Shown: positions 34,718 through 46,056 of the stretch, in pieces | Layout: every line of letters begins with the position of its first letter | Position numbering within the stretch: the first letter of the stretch is position 1 | NCBI GenBank assembly: GCA_024291935.2 | Contig: CM044314.1 | Location: forward strand, 21,240,001-21,304,000 | Origin: Okapia johnstoni | Lineage: Eukaryota > Chordata > Mammalia > Artiodactyla > Giraffidae | Direction: 5' to 3' | DNA: 64,000 nt | Made by a program: the position numbers and the translations under genes | Notes under the pieces: generated by a model | Told to the model about the DNA's origin: nothing | Database searches by the model: none | What the model saw: only the letters and a program-made list of their open reading frames with translations

Positions 34718-35362
34718 CTTCTTCATTCTCTTTTTCGATTTCAGATGTTACTTGTTAACTATCCATTATGAATTATGGGCATTTCCTCCCTCCGACCCCC
34801 ATGTGCTATCACTACTTGCTCCACCACCTTCCTCTTCCTATTCCTCCTGCCAAATATGATAGCTATATTATATATTTTTTTATTTTATTGATTGCTTTAA
34901 CTAACATACTTAAATATTTATTTTCCATTTTAGCAACTTTACAGGATATCTTGACCCCACCTAATATAAGATAAAGACTTCCTCTCTCCATCATCCACTT
35001 AGTTTTTGTCAGGTACATGTTTATATTTAGTATATCAAAGTTGGCAACATGTATATTGTTTGCCCAAATTTCTATGTTGTGATTGGTCATAGCTTGGCAC
35101 TAAAATTTGGAAAAAAAATCGCTTTGGCATCATAAGTTTTATGTCTTTTTTGTTTACTATTTAGGCCAAGATCACATATTTTTCTCTATCGGATTCTGTG
35201 TGCTGTTAGAAGAATATTCTTGCTCAAAAATCAAATACATTTTCTTTTATTATTTCTCATCAACTGCTTTCTCTTTGGAACATGACTATCTTTAGAACTC
35301 CTTCTCGTCCCCTAGAGGTTTTATTGACTTTTCTTCCTTTCTAAAAAACAATGTATTTAATT
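34718..35362. other. Unassigned AT-rich sequence
   Basis: No gene recognised. It may contain decayed L1, but I cannot show it. Confidence 0.35.
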
Positions 35363-35590
35363 TGTTTGTTTGTTCATTTATTTCTCAAATATTTATCTGA
35401 CACTTGTTTTGTTAGGCAACTTTATGAGAATAAAGATGGAGATAAAACAGGCCCAAATCTCTGCCCTTTCATTTATTCTGCTAGTGGTAAAGGTAACCAA
35501 TAAACAGAGAGATAAAGTAAGTGGCAGAGAAGGAGGTAAGCATTGTGAAGAAATATACAGCAGGCAGCATCTAGGCAGTGCCATGCTGGA
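35363..35590 (-). mobile_element. L2 fragment
   Basis: 'gttcatttatttctcaaata', 'ttctgctagtggtaaagg' and 'cagtgccatgctgg' lie in reverse L2 order. Confidence 0.55.
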
Positions 35591-36417
35591 TTCAAGCGTC
35601 TGCAATTTTCAAGATGATGATCAGAGAGTTTCCTTCTGGGACGATGTTCTGCTACTCATTCTTGTAGTTAGAGATTCACTTCTCTTCAGTATTGTTCTGA
35701 TTTCCATGGGGTCAGGAGCATGTGCTGAGTCTACTGCCCAGCCTTAGAAGCCCTTGTCCTGGTCCATTAAAGGTCAGCTGTTCCCATATTGTCCCAGAGC
35801 CCTTTGGCCAGCTCCAGTTGCAGAACAAGTTATTTGGCTCTGGCCTGGCACTTTTGAGGGCTGGACAGAAACCAAGTGTCCCCATCCTTTGAGTAACACC
35901 GTCCCATTTGTCCAAGGCCTTTCAGCCTGGCTTTGACATCTACATCCACTTCGGTGGGGTGAGGAGTGTGGAGCAGCTGTTCATGCTAAGCATCAGTTGG
36001 GTAAAGTGACACTTTTGCTAAAATAGGTTCAGCCATGGTGAAACTGGTAGTTTTCTGAGATATGGTAGGTGAGGGTAGCAATTTTGGTATGGTATCAAAT
36101 TCATATAAAACTGTGTTCATTTTTCCTCTTTCATGATCATAAACATCATTTTAGTGCCAGAAAACATTTAAAGTGCCAGCCTCAAAGATGTTGTAGATGA
36201 ATGGGTTCACAGTGCTTCAAGGTTTCTTTCAGACAATACTGCTTTCTTTTACAAAAACGTGACAAGATGGGTAAATTATGGTGATTTCTATCATTTTACT
36301 CAGTGCTTTTCATACTCTCCACATGAAGAGTAGCTCAGCAGTTCCTTCAACTGCATTGTGATTTCATTACACTTTTGGGGGTGATTCAAGACCCACAGGT
36401 GCTCCCCCGTCCTTTCC
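35591..36417. other. Unassigned sequence
   Basis: No gene or repeat recognised. Confidence 0.4.
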
Positions 36418-36635
36418 TGGGGCTTCTCTGATAGCTCAGCAGTAAAGAAACCACCTGCCAATGCAGGAGATGTGAGTTTGATCGCTGTATTGGGAAGATT
36501 TCCCTGGAGAAAGAAATGGTAACCCACTCTAGTATTCTTGTTTGGGAAATCCCATGGACAGAGGATCGTGGCAGGCTACAGTCCATGAGATTGCAAAGAG
36601 TAGAACATGACTTAGCAACTATACAACAACACATT
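36418..36635 (+). mobile_element. Bov-tA SINE
   Basis: Complete, moderately diverged, with tail 'caactatacaacaacacat'. Confidence 0.92.
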
Positions 36636-36652
36636 TAAGCAAGAAGGACATT

Positions 36653-37582
36653 CAGTTCAGTTCAGTTTAGTCGCTCAGTCATGTCCAACTCTTTGCAATC
36701 CCATGGACTGCAGTACACCAGGCTTCCCTGTCCATCACCAACTCCCAGAGCTTACTCAAACTCATGTCCATTGAGTTGGTGATGCCATCCAACCATCTCA
36801 TCCTCTGTCATCCCCTTCTCCTCCCACCTTCAATTATTCCCAGCATCAGGGTCTTTTCAAATGAGTCAGTTCTTTGCATCAGGTGGCCAAAGTATTGGAG
36901 TTTCAGCTTCAGCATCAGTCCTTCCAATGAATATTCACAATTGACTTTCTTTAGGATGGACTGGTTGTATCTCCTTGCAGTCCAAGGGACTCTCATGAAT
37001 CTTCTCTTGTGCACACCAGGACCCAGGAGCAGTGACCCCACAAGAGATTGACCCAGACTTGCCCATGAGTGTCCAGGAGTCTTTGGTGGAGGCGTGGGTC
37101 TGTGGTAATCTGCTGCAGCATTGGGGGCACTGTGTGCAGCAGTGCATGCATGGGACCTTTTGAAGGAGGACACCATTATCTTCATTACCTCCACCATAGT
37201 TTGGACTCAGGTCAAATAGCAGGGGGAACACAGCCCCCATCAACAGAAAATTGGATTAAAGATTTACTGAGCATGGCCCCGCCCATCAGAACAAGATCCA
37301 GTTTCCCCCTCAGTCAGTCTCTCCCATGGAAGCTTCCATAAGCCCCTTGTCTTCCATCAGAGGGCAGACAGAATAAAAACCTCAATCACAGAAAACTAAC
37401 CAGTCTGATCACATGGACCACAGCCTTGTCGAACTCAGTGAAATTATGAGCCATGCCGTGTAGGGCCACCCAAGATGGACGGGTCATGGTGGAGAGTTCT
37501 GACAAAACGTGGTCCACTGGAGAAAGGAATGGCAAACCATTTCAGTATTCTTGCCTTGAGAACCCCATGAACAGTATGAAAA
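36653..37582 (-). mobile_element. BovB LINE with 5' inversion (twin priming)
   Basis: 36653-37012 is the BovB 3' end in reverse ('cagttcagttcagtttagtc' onward). 37013-37582 is the BovB 5' region in forward orientation ('caccaggacccaggagcagt', 'agaaaattggattaaagatt', 'gccatgccgtgtagggccac'). Everything between these in a 3.2 kb element is missing. Imperfect 10 bp duplications at 36643-36652 (gaaggacatt) and 37583-37592 (aaaggacgtt) bracket the whole, so it is one insertion. A 129-codon minus frame across the junction is chimeric and meaningless. Confidence 0.85.
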
Positions 37583-37592
37583 AAAGGACGTT

Positions 37593-39309
37593 AGATCCAG
37601 ATAAATAGGAGACATGCATATGTCTTTGTTACTTATGAAACGCCATCTGATAGAGTTTGAATCTATGTTTAATTCAATAAAGTAACATACTATTCTGTGA
37701 TATCCCAGAAAGTAGAGAAAGTAAAGAAAAATAATTCAGTTAGTAGGGAATATTTTATATAAAGTGTCTGAACAAAGTACCCTTTAGTTTGTTTGAGTTT
37801 TAGATAATTACAAAAACAACAGTAATATTGTCTTTTTAAAAGAAAGGGTGAATAGAAATGAGCCTCTACAAACCCCTTCTTCAAAAACCAGGGCACCGTG
37901 GCTAGTGCGGGCACTGCTTGCCCAGCAATTAAAGCATCACTGGTCTGGGCCAAGCTCTGGAGTTACATGTGTTCAGAAGATTACTGTTCCCTCCCTTAAA
38001 ATGTTTTACTTGTTTTTTCCAGAAGTGTCACACAGAGACAGTGAGGCCCCTCTCTTCTTGGTTTTTCAAATTGACACGTGTCTTAGGAAGGAGGCAGAGC
38101 TCCAAACTCTGTGTCACTGTTGGTATTTAAGGCTGCAGACCTTAGATGGTGACACCCGATTACATGGCCAGCCTGGTCCCTCGTGGGTGTGGACAGTGTA
38201 CTCGCTTGCAGAGAATGACTCACTGTGGGTTTTACTGCCTCCGGGCTGGGAAGCCACTCAGGGCTTTGACAGAGGCTCTCGAATGAGGAGGGATGAGATG
38301 AATCAAAGGCTGAGTTCCCCCACATCCTCCTTGAGCATCACAGAATATTCCTCCAGCCAGTGCCCTAGATGGAGACAGGTTCTGCTCTGTGGCCCCTTCC
38401 CAGCTGTGAAGTGGTTCTGACCAAACCATCCATCTTAGTGTGACATACATGCTCCAGCCTGGCATTCTGAGGGGAGGTGTTCTAAAGCGGAGACAGAGAC
38501 TAAAGGACTTGCCCCCAAACATGCAGGTGTGATGAGAACACAGGGTGCTCGGTCCCCACTCTGAGCTCCCCTCTCTGCGCCCATGCTCTAAACCACAAAG
38601 GGAAGCGGGGGCAGAGGGAGCAGAGTGACTGTAAAATGTGAGGAACTTCAGGGCAGAGTCTTCCTAAAATCTTGTTGCAAAACCCTAATTATAACATTTT
38701 GTACATTCTGTTTTCTATTTGAGTGAGAAACTGCACAAGGCAAATATTGCTTCTGAGACCCTAAAATGATAGCAGCAGGTTGTGCAGTTCTCAGGTGAAT
38801 GGCGTGGGGATCCCTGACCACCGTCTGAAACCTCAGGGACAGTTTGGGGTCACCTTGGCAAGGCAGTATCAGTCTATAGTATGAGCAGTCTCTCTGCATT
38901 GTAAGTACCTGGGTGAAGGGAGGAAGGCACGGAGAAGGGAAAGGCTTTCTCTAAACAGGCGACCAGGGTGAACCTCACCTGTCACTAAGGTGGAAACTCC
39001 CCGAATACAGCAACGAGGGTTATCATGCCAACCACACAAAACATGATCAACGGACATTTTTGTTTGAATGTCCATTGTTATTTTTCAAGATATCAATAGG
39101 AGTTTCAGAGGACAAAGGTGTCCGGGTGCTCAATTAGCTTGGGGAATCCTAGAACAAACAATAAGCAGGGTTTTTTGTTGCAGTCCTCTTAGCGTCTGTA
39201 ATGTGCTATTGTGTGTTACAAAGCTGCAGGCAGAGCACGCCTGTGTATCTCTGACCACACATGCTTGGGAGGAGAGGACAGATAACTTTTTGTAATGGAA
39301 AGAGGTGGA
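37593..39309. other. Unassigned, relatively GC-rich unique sequence
   Basis: Holds the longest open frame outside repeats (plus strand 37848-38420, 190 codons, opening on GTG). I see no domain, signal peptide or splice context. A small hairpin with arms 'ggacatt' and 'aatgtcc' lies at about 39053-39074. Confidence 0.45.
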
Positions 39310-39490
39310 GTTGTAGAGTTAGAAGATATAGACTGGAACTTGTCCCTTATTGACCACTGTGATATTGGAAAGTCATTCCCGTGTACTCACTTGCCCATTT
39401 GAGTAAGGAAATGGTTGTGGCAATGATTTGTAACTTTAACTCAGCATGTGGTGAGATACCTAGAACAAAGCAGGTGTTTCATAAATGGTA
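39310..39490 (+). mobile_element. MIR SINE, probable
   Basis: 'ttggaaagtcattcccgtgt', 'catttgagtaaggaaatgg' and 'atacctagaacaaagcaggt' follow MIR order. Confidence 0.55.
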
Positions 39491-40185
39491 AGTCTTGAAA
39501 ATATAATTGGGAAGCTGGGTCTCAGAGACTACCAAGAGGTCCAGGGTCACCCAGCTTTGTCCTTGGTTTTCTTGTCTTCTCCAGCATTCCTTATACTGCA
39601 CTATGCTGACAGACAATAGAAATTATACATGAACATACTTCTCTCATATGCAAAACAAATCAAATAGAAGTTTCCAGATGTTTCTCTTTCAAAGAAGAAT
39701 GAAGTTAATGGATGTACGTAAGGGCTCAGACCTAAGATTTAAGGAGGGGTTGCTGAATGTGAGCAGCCATAAAAACTGTCTAGCTCGGTATTTCAGCCTT
39801 CCAGGGCTGCCCAAATCACCATTTGGTCACATCTGGTCTCCATCAGTCCTGAAGTGTTACATAAATACACGCCCAGTTTAGAGGGTGAGGAGGCCCTATT
39901 GAGACAACCCAGGCTTTGTTCTGCGTCAGTTCTGCAGGGGGGCCAGGAGGCTGCCTCACGGCCGTGGTCAATGCCCTCTCAAGGGACAGGGCTCTCTGTT
40001 CCCCGGGGCAGCAGGGGGCAGGGACGACACACAACTGTATCTATCCATTTCAGCTACCCAGCCTCATGTCAGACACACCTGGAAGTTCAGCCTTCCGTTA
40101 GAAGGCTCTGGAAACAGACAGCTGCCAGAACTCAGCTCTGAACTTAGAGAAGAACAAAACACTTCAGCGATCTTGTGGGCTCCAT
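39491..40185. other. Unassigned sequence
   Basis: No gene or repeat recognised. Confidence 0.4.
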
Positions 40186-40430
40186 CCATCCATCGAGCCA
40201 TCTGTTCATTCACACATCCATCTCCTCATCCATGAGTCCATTCAAACATTCATTTACCCATTCATCCATCCATGCCCATCCCATCTACTTATTCAATGAA
40301 TACGAATGCTTTACATGTATAAAGTAACTGTTCTAGGCACAGGAAGTCCAACAGCAAACAAGTTGGACATGGGGCTGACCCTTGTGCCCAATTCTGGAGT
40401 GAAGAGCCGCATTAAGTCATTGCACAATTA
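40186..40430 (-). mobile_element. L2 fragment with (ATCC)n
   Basis: 'catccatccatcgagcc' and related repeats lead to 'aaagtaactgttctaggcac', as in reverse L2. Confidence 0.6.
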
Positions 40431-40771
40431 TTTATTGGTCAGGGTGATAAATTCCCAGAAGGAGAATTACAGAGTGTAATGTGAGACCCTTCCTAACTGG
40501 GAGGCCGGAAACGGCTTGCATGAGCACAGAGGACGTGCAGCGGGGCAGCTTCGAAGCCCAGGCTGCAGACCCTGGATCCACTCTGGCCATATGCTTTTTG
40601 TGAGGTCTATTCTGCTTTCTCTCAGTCCTGCTAGGTTGACTGTTAGTTTTTTTTCCCAACAGACTCCAAAACAAGGCTATTCCTTCTCTAAGCAAAAGTA
40701 TTAAAATGATCCTAGTATCAATTTCCCCAAGCAATGTAACTAAAGGGTAGAATTTCATAAAAGCAGAGTCC
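40431..40771. other. Unassigned sequence
   Basis: Nothing recognised. Confidence 0.35.
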
Positions 40772-40908
40772 CTGATTGGAGAAGAAAATGGCAACCCTCT
40801 CCAGCATTCTTGCCTGGGAAATCCCATGGATAGAGGAGCCTGGTGGACCACAGCCCACAGGGTCGCAAAGAGTTGGACACAATTTAGCAACTAAACAACA
40901 GTAACAGC
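40772..40908 (+). mobile_element. BovA SINE (no tRNA head)
   Basis: 'ggagaagaaaatggcaaccc' to 'acacaatttagcaactaaac'. Confidence 0.9.
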
Positions 40909-41154
40909 AAAGTCCCTTATACCACAGTGAAGGAAGGAGGGAAAAGTAGGGATTCTTGTAAATAACTGCCCTGGCAGGAGTCCTCTGTCCCCACGCCTGA
41001 GGCTCTGTTGAAGGATCACAGCCTCGGCACTGTATGCTTTCTTTTTTAAAAGGGATGAAACCCCGTGCCAAAATCCAAAACAAAATCTTCTCTACTTCCC
41101 CTTCACTGACACAAACAGAAACGACCTGGTCAGTCAGGAAGTATTTAAAACTTC
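40909..41154. other. Unassigned sequence
   Basis: Nothing recognised. Confidence 0.3.
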
Positions 41155-41605
41155 TCTGTCAGTGAAGTAAGTCAGAAAAAGAAAAACAAATACCTTACAT
41201 TAACAGTATATTAAACAAAAACCGCACTTATATGGAATCTGGAAAGATGGCACCGACGATCCTACCTGCAGGACAGCAAAGGAGACACAGACATAACAGA
41301 CTTTTGGACTCAGTGGGAGGAAAGGGTGGGATGATATGAGAGAATAGCACTGAAACATCTGCATTACCATGTGTAAAACAGATGACTAGTGCAAGTTTGA
41401 TGCATGAAGCAAGGTGCCCCAAGCCAGGGCTCTGTGATAACCTGGAGGGATGGGGTGGGGGGAGGAGGTGGGAGAGGGGTTCAGAATGGGGGGGGACACA
41501 TGTATACCTATGGCCGATTCATATTGATGTATGGCGAAAACCATTACAATATTGTAATTATCCTCCAGTTGAAACATACAAATAAATTTAAAGAAAAACT
41601 TCTTT
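41155..41605 (+). mobile_element. L1-BT 3' end
   Basis: ORF2 end and 3' UTR of a ruminant L1: 'agtgaagtaagtcagaaaaa', 'cagacttttggactcagtgg', 'gcaagtttgatgcatgaagc' and 'tatggcgaaaaccattacaa', then an A-rich tail 'caaataaatttaaag'. A G-rich tract (41445-41479) is part of this UTR. Confidence 0.93.
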
Positions 41606-43246
41606 GTTTTATGCCCTGCTCCTGGCCAGAGGAGGGGGGTGAGGGTGGAGTGGGAGGCAGAACTATTTCCCCCACACACACCCAAGATCACGGTCCTGTT
41701 GCCCATGTCCAGTGGCCAGATTATCGCCAGGCAGGGTTCAGCCCTCTTCTCAGATGATCAGCTGTAATTATACACTGAAGGTAATTACACTGGCCTTGTT
41801 TCAGCTCGCTGTAGCTTTGCTGGGGTCTTCAAAAAAGGGAGCCTCTGGTTTTGTGCTACCGTGTAATTTCTTTGTAGGGACGGGATGTTTTGGCTGTTCC
41901 CAAACTGGCTACCTGTGCCCCAGTGTCTCATTTCCTGCTGTGCTGAGTAGCAATTACCCAGCCAGAGGGCAGCTTCTAGTGGGTTTATTCGTCTTCGGGA
42001 CATACATTTTGTGAGACAGAAGAGAGTTCCTCTGTCTTCTGAAAGCAACTCCGGCATTAAATACCCCAGACTCCTCCCATGAATATCTGCCTGGGAAGAA
42101 GGAAACCGTGGTGTCTGATGGGCTCTGAAGCATTGGACAGGGGTGCGCACGGGCACAGATGTGAAGGAGCAAGGAAAGACGGTGGGAAGATGGGAGTTTG
42201 TCCACAGATGAGATGTGCTCAGGGCCTCACTCCCTGCAGACAGAGCCAGGGACAAACTGCGTCCCCAACTTTTTAAAGTTTAAATCATGCAAGGATTTTC
42301 ATCCAAGAGTCATGACAAAACACTGGTGTGCATGAAGGTATTTGCAGGGCAAAGAGCTTCACTTCACGTGCTCTGCCAGGAAGAGATGGATGGATCCTGA
42401 GATTTGTGAGATACCACATAAACGGAGAGAAGCGAGGTGTTCTTGAGAATAGGAGCTGAAAGGGACCTTTGACACCTATCCCTCAATTTAGGGGGAGGAA
42501 GCTGGATTGTCTCATGTGAGAAAACCCCACTCCTATGCCTCACTCCGCCCAGTAACCCTTTAGCTTGAGGCTGTAGAGCTGATTCAGCCCTGTGCTTCTC
42601 TGAGACCATGAAACAAGGATCTGTCACTCAGTGTTTGAAATCTGAGAGCTAGAAAGGAGGCTGTGCTTTCCCCTCATGGAGGGGTGATGAACATAGAGAG
42701 GTCACCAAGATGTCCTCATTGGGCCCCGCCTGTGGGAATGTGAGCTCGGCTGCGTTGCTCTGTTGCATGGGGGTGACCAGGGTGGGAAAGCAGTTCGCCT
42801 GTGATTGTCAGGACTGGTGCCTCTCTCCTCTGTAGAGCCTAGTGCTGAAAATGAGTGATCAGAAACAAAGTGAGACTCAAGCAGGCCATGCTCCCAGGGG
42901 AGGGGTCACCTAGACCCTCTTCCCCAGCTCTGTCTTCTCCTTAACCAAACCTGCACCCTTGGTAAAAGCTATCTTTCAACCCGTAAGCTCTCTCACCAGC
43001 TCTCATGGTCCTTCCTCCTCATTCTTCCTATGCCTTTCTCTCTCTCTGTCTGCATTTTCTGAAACTCTCAAAATTCTCTACATTCCATAGCCTTTCTGAA
43101 ATTTCCAAGGATTTGCATTAAATGCAGCCTCAGTATTTCCTTCATTAACTTGGGCCCTGTCTCTATGTTAGAATGACCACTTATTTCTCTGATTGACAAA
43201 GGAAGAAACAACAGACAAAGGTGGTGCTTAAACCCAGACAGTGTTG
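41606..43246. other. Unassigned unique sequence
   Basis: 1.6 kb with no transposon recognised. It contains paired TAATTA cores (41764-41770, 41781-41787) and another ATTA core at 41951. A 156-codon minus frame (41785-42255) shows no family signature. Confidence 0.45.
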
Positions 43247-43455
43247 GGCTTCCCAGGTGGCTCAGTGGTAAAAGAATTCGCCTGCCAATGCAGGAGATGT
43301 GGAGACATGTGTTCAGTCCCTGGGTGAGGAAGATCCCCTGAAGGAGGAGATGGCAACCCACTCTAGTATTCTTGCCTGGGAAATTCCATGGACAGAGGAG
43401 CTTGGCAGACTACAGTCCATGGGGGTGGCAGAGAGTCAGCAACAAATGTGCACAC
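43247..43455 (+). mobile_element. Bov-tA SINE
   Basis: Complete head and body, diverged 3' end 'gagtcagcaacaaatgtgca'. Confidence 0.92.
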
Positions 43456-43861
43456 ACTGTCAACTTTAGTTTGCTTTTCAAGATAATAGTTTGGTTTGCT
43501 TTCCACATTTAATATCCTCTCCAAGACATTTTGACCAACTCTGACTCATAGATCAAGTCCTAATTTTACTGAACCTCTGTTTCCCCATTGCTTCCCTTAA
43601 CAAACCTGTGGGGATTTCTCAAGGGTAGAACTCAGATCTGAGTGTTTAGTTGTCTTTACCAGAAAACAGACCTGATGATACCAAAAACACATGTGCATCA
43701 AGGTTCTCCCACCTCCTGAGCCTCCAGGACAGCTCAGAGAGTGGTGGGCAAGAGAGAAAAAGGAAAACAAACCTGGGGCTTGATCCAGAGACTCAGTCAG
43801 GGAACCATGATGATGACAAAGGATGGGACAAGTGGGTCTTAACAGGGAACCTTGTAGAGAA
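43456..43861. other. Unassigned sequence
   Basis: No gene or repeat recognised. Confidence 0.35.
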
Positions 43862-44183
43862 AGGGCTTCCTTCACAGCTCAGTTGGTAAAGAATCCCCCT
43901 GCAATGCAGGAGACCCCGGTTCGATTCTTGGGTCAGGAGGATCTGCTGGAGAAGGGATAGGCTACCCATTCCAGTATTCTTGGACTTTCCCTGTGGCTCA
44001 GCTGGTAAAGAATCTGCCTGCAATGCAGGAGACCTGGGTTCGATTCCTGGGTTGGGGAGATCCCCTGGAGAGGCGAAAGGCTACCCACTCCAGTATTCTG
44101 GCCCGGAGAATTCCAAGGACTATAGAGTCCATGGGGTTCCAAAGAGTCGGACACAACTGAGTGACTCTCACTTTCACTTTGTA
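43862..44183 (+). mobile_element. Tandem Bov-tA dimer
   Basis: A head plus partial body (43862-43982) is fused to a full Bov-tA (43983-44183). The second unit keeps matches to both internal Pol III promoter boxes: A box 'tggctcagctgg' at 43994-44005 and B box 'ggttcgattcc' at 44037-44047. Confidence 0.92.
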
Positions 44184-44304
44184 GAGAAAGTCAGGCTTTA
44201 TGTACCTCACTCCGAACAAGTTTTATAATAGTAACACTTTAACTACCAATAAGCAGTCTAGGGCAGCGAAACACGACTTTCAAGTTTCATTGATTAGCAA
44301 CATG

Positions 44305-44450
44305 TTTTTCCCCAGTTTTATTGAGATATAACTGACATGCAAGACTGTATAAGCCTAATACTGCATACTGTATAAGCCTAATGACTCGACCTGCATATAT
44401 TGTGAAATGATTTCTACATAAGTTTAGTGACGACAGATTGACAACTCTTT
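44305..44450 (-). mobile_element. Old L1 3' end fragment
   Basis: 'ccagttttattgagatataa', 'ctgacatgcaagactgta' and 'tatattgtgaaatgatttct' are L1M 3' end in reverse. An internal 16 bp word 'actgtataagcctaat' is repeated at 44344 and 44367. Confidence 0.75.
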
Positions 44451-44564
44451 AAAAAGAAAAAGTTTAAGCAACAAAACTGCTGTTTATTTTCTTCTTTAGT
44501 TCCTAAGAGAAGACAGTTTAACATGCAGAAGTGCAAGATGTACAGAACTTCAGAATGATGAGCA

Positions 44565-44712
44565 GCATTTATTTATTTTTACGTTTGGCTGTGCCGGATT
44601 TTAGTTACAGTTGTAGCATGTGGAATCTAGTTCCCTGACCAGGGGTCAAATCTGGGCCCCCTGCATTGGGACCGTGAAGTCTTAACCACTGGAACATCAG
44701 GAGGTCCCCGGA
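44565..44712 (-). mobile_element. CHR-type SINE
   Basis: 'tttggctgtgccggatttta', 'ctagttccctgaccaggggt' and 'gtcttaaccactggaacatc' are a reverse artiodactyl CHR SINE. Confidence 0.8.
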
Positions 44713-44739
44713 CAGTCTTTTTTATCCTTTAGGGTTTTT

Positions 44740-44990
44740 GTTTCACTTTACTTGTAATTGGAGGATAATTGCTTTACAATGTTGTGTTGGTTTCTGCCAT
44801 ACAACAAAGTGAATCAACCGTAAGTATACATATATCCCCCCTCTCTTGAACCTCCTTTCCACCCCTCCATCCAACCCCTCTAGGTTGTCACAGAGCACCA
44901 GGGTTGAGTTCCCAGTGTTATACAGCAACTTCCCACTAGTCAACTATTTTACATATGGTAATATATATGTTCCTGAACAGTTTCTTAGTA
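44740..44990 (-). mobile_element. Ruminant L1 3' UTR fragment
   Basis: 'taattggaggataattgctt', 'ctgccatacaacaaagtgaa' and 'gtcacagagcaccagggttg', in reverse. Confidence 0.88.
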
Positions 44991-45792
44991 GATAATTTTG
45001 TCTTTTTGAAAAACTAACATATTGTCCATATTTTGCTGGTTTTATTATGGGCCCCCTGACTATTTTGGAGTACTGATGGGGGTGTATTAAGGGTGGGCTG
45101 GTAAATTGCTTGGTGGGATTAGGCAACTATTGGATGTTTAACTGAAGGGGCCGCCTCTCGTTACTCATGTCTAACTTCCTACCTAACAGTCACAGGATGA
45201 AAAGTGGCAGAAAATGGTTACCGTCCATAGTCTAGAGCACCTGAAATAAAAAACAGTATAAGTTATTTTTTTTCCATTAATTTACTTCTGTTTCCAATTG
45301 GAAATTTAAAAATTTAATGTGCTTACCTACATCCACGAGAAAAGGTCAAGATCATATTGATTTCAGTAGATTACACTCAAATTGACCGATGCTTTTTGTT
45401 GAGTTTAACTTCTGCCAACCCTTCTGAAATGGTGTAAGGTGACCACGGCAGCCTGAACATGCTCTGGAGACAGAGAGATACAGAGGTGGGACCTTTTGGG
45501 GTCCTTGCCCACTTACCAATGTCCTCCATATCAGCGGTTGTCACTAGCAACTGTATCCTGCTTCCCAGTAGATTTCACCAGGAGAATCCAGCCTGAGATT
45601 AAAATGGGGCATGAGAATTCCAGAATTCAGAAGGGAGGAGTCCTACATCCAAACACCCAAGGAAGAGCTCCCAGGCCAAACTTTCAGACAATTTTAATGG
45701 CCCTTTCCTGTGGTTCAGACATTCCTCAGAAATTCCCTCTCTCCAATGACCCATACTGACAAATGTGAAATATATCATAAGTGTGATTATTC

Positions 45793-45795
<3 letters not shown>
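44991..45795. other. Unassigned sequence
   Basis: No gene or repeat recognised. Confidence 0.4.

Positions 45796-45836
<41 letters not shown>
45796..45836 (+). repeat. (TG)20 microsatellite
   Basis: Uninterrupted TG repeat of 41 bases, likely length-variable. Confidence 0.97.
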
Positions 45837-45838
<2 letters not shown>

Positions 45839-45844
45839 ACATGA

Positions 45845-46056
45845 GGGCTTCCCAGGTGGTGCTAGTGGTAAAGAACTTGCCTGCCAATGCAGGAGATATA
45901 AAAGTCGTGGATTCCGGCCCTGGGTTGGGAAGATCACCTGGAAGAGGGCATGGCAACCCACTCCAGCATTCTTGCTTGGAGAATCCCATGTACAGAGGAG
46001 CCTGGCAGGCTACAGTCCATAGGGTCGCAAAGAGACACAACTAAAGTGACAGAATG
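45845..46056 (+). mobile_element. Bov-tA SINE
   Basis: Complete. 'acacatg' words lie on both sides (45837-45843 and after 46056) and may be the target duplication, or part of the neighbouring CA/TG-rich sequence. Confidence 0.92.

Noticed and set aside
36808..37197. 129-codon minus-strand frame resembling BovB at one end
   Set aside because: It reads across the twin-priming junction, so the N-terminal part is a chance translation of inverted sequence.
43983..44060. A tRNA gene
   Set aside because: The tRNA-like boxes belong to the head of a Bov-tA SINE, and the cloverleaf is not intact. The same applies to the other SINE heads.
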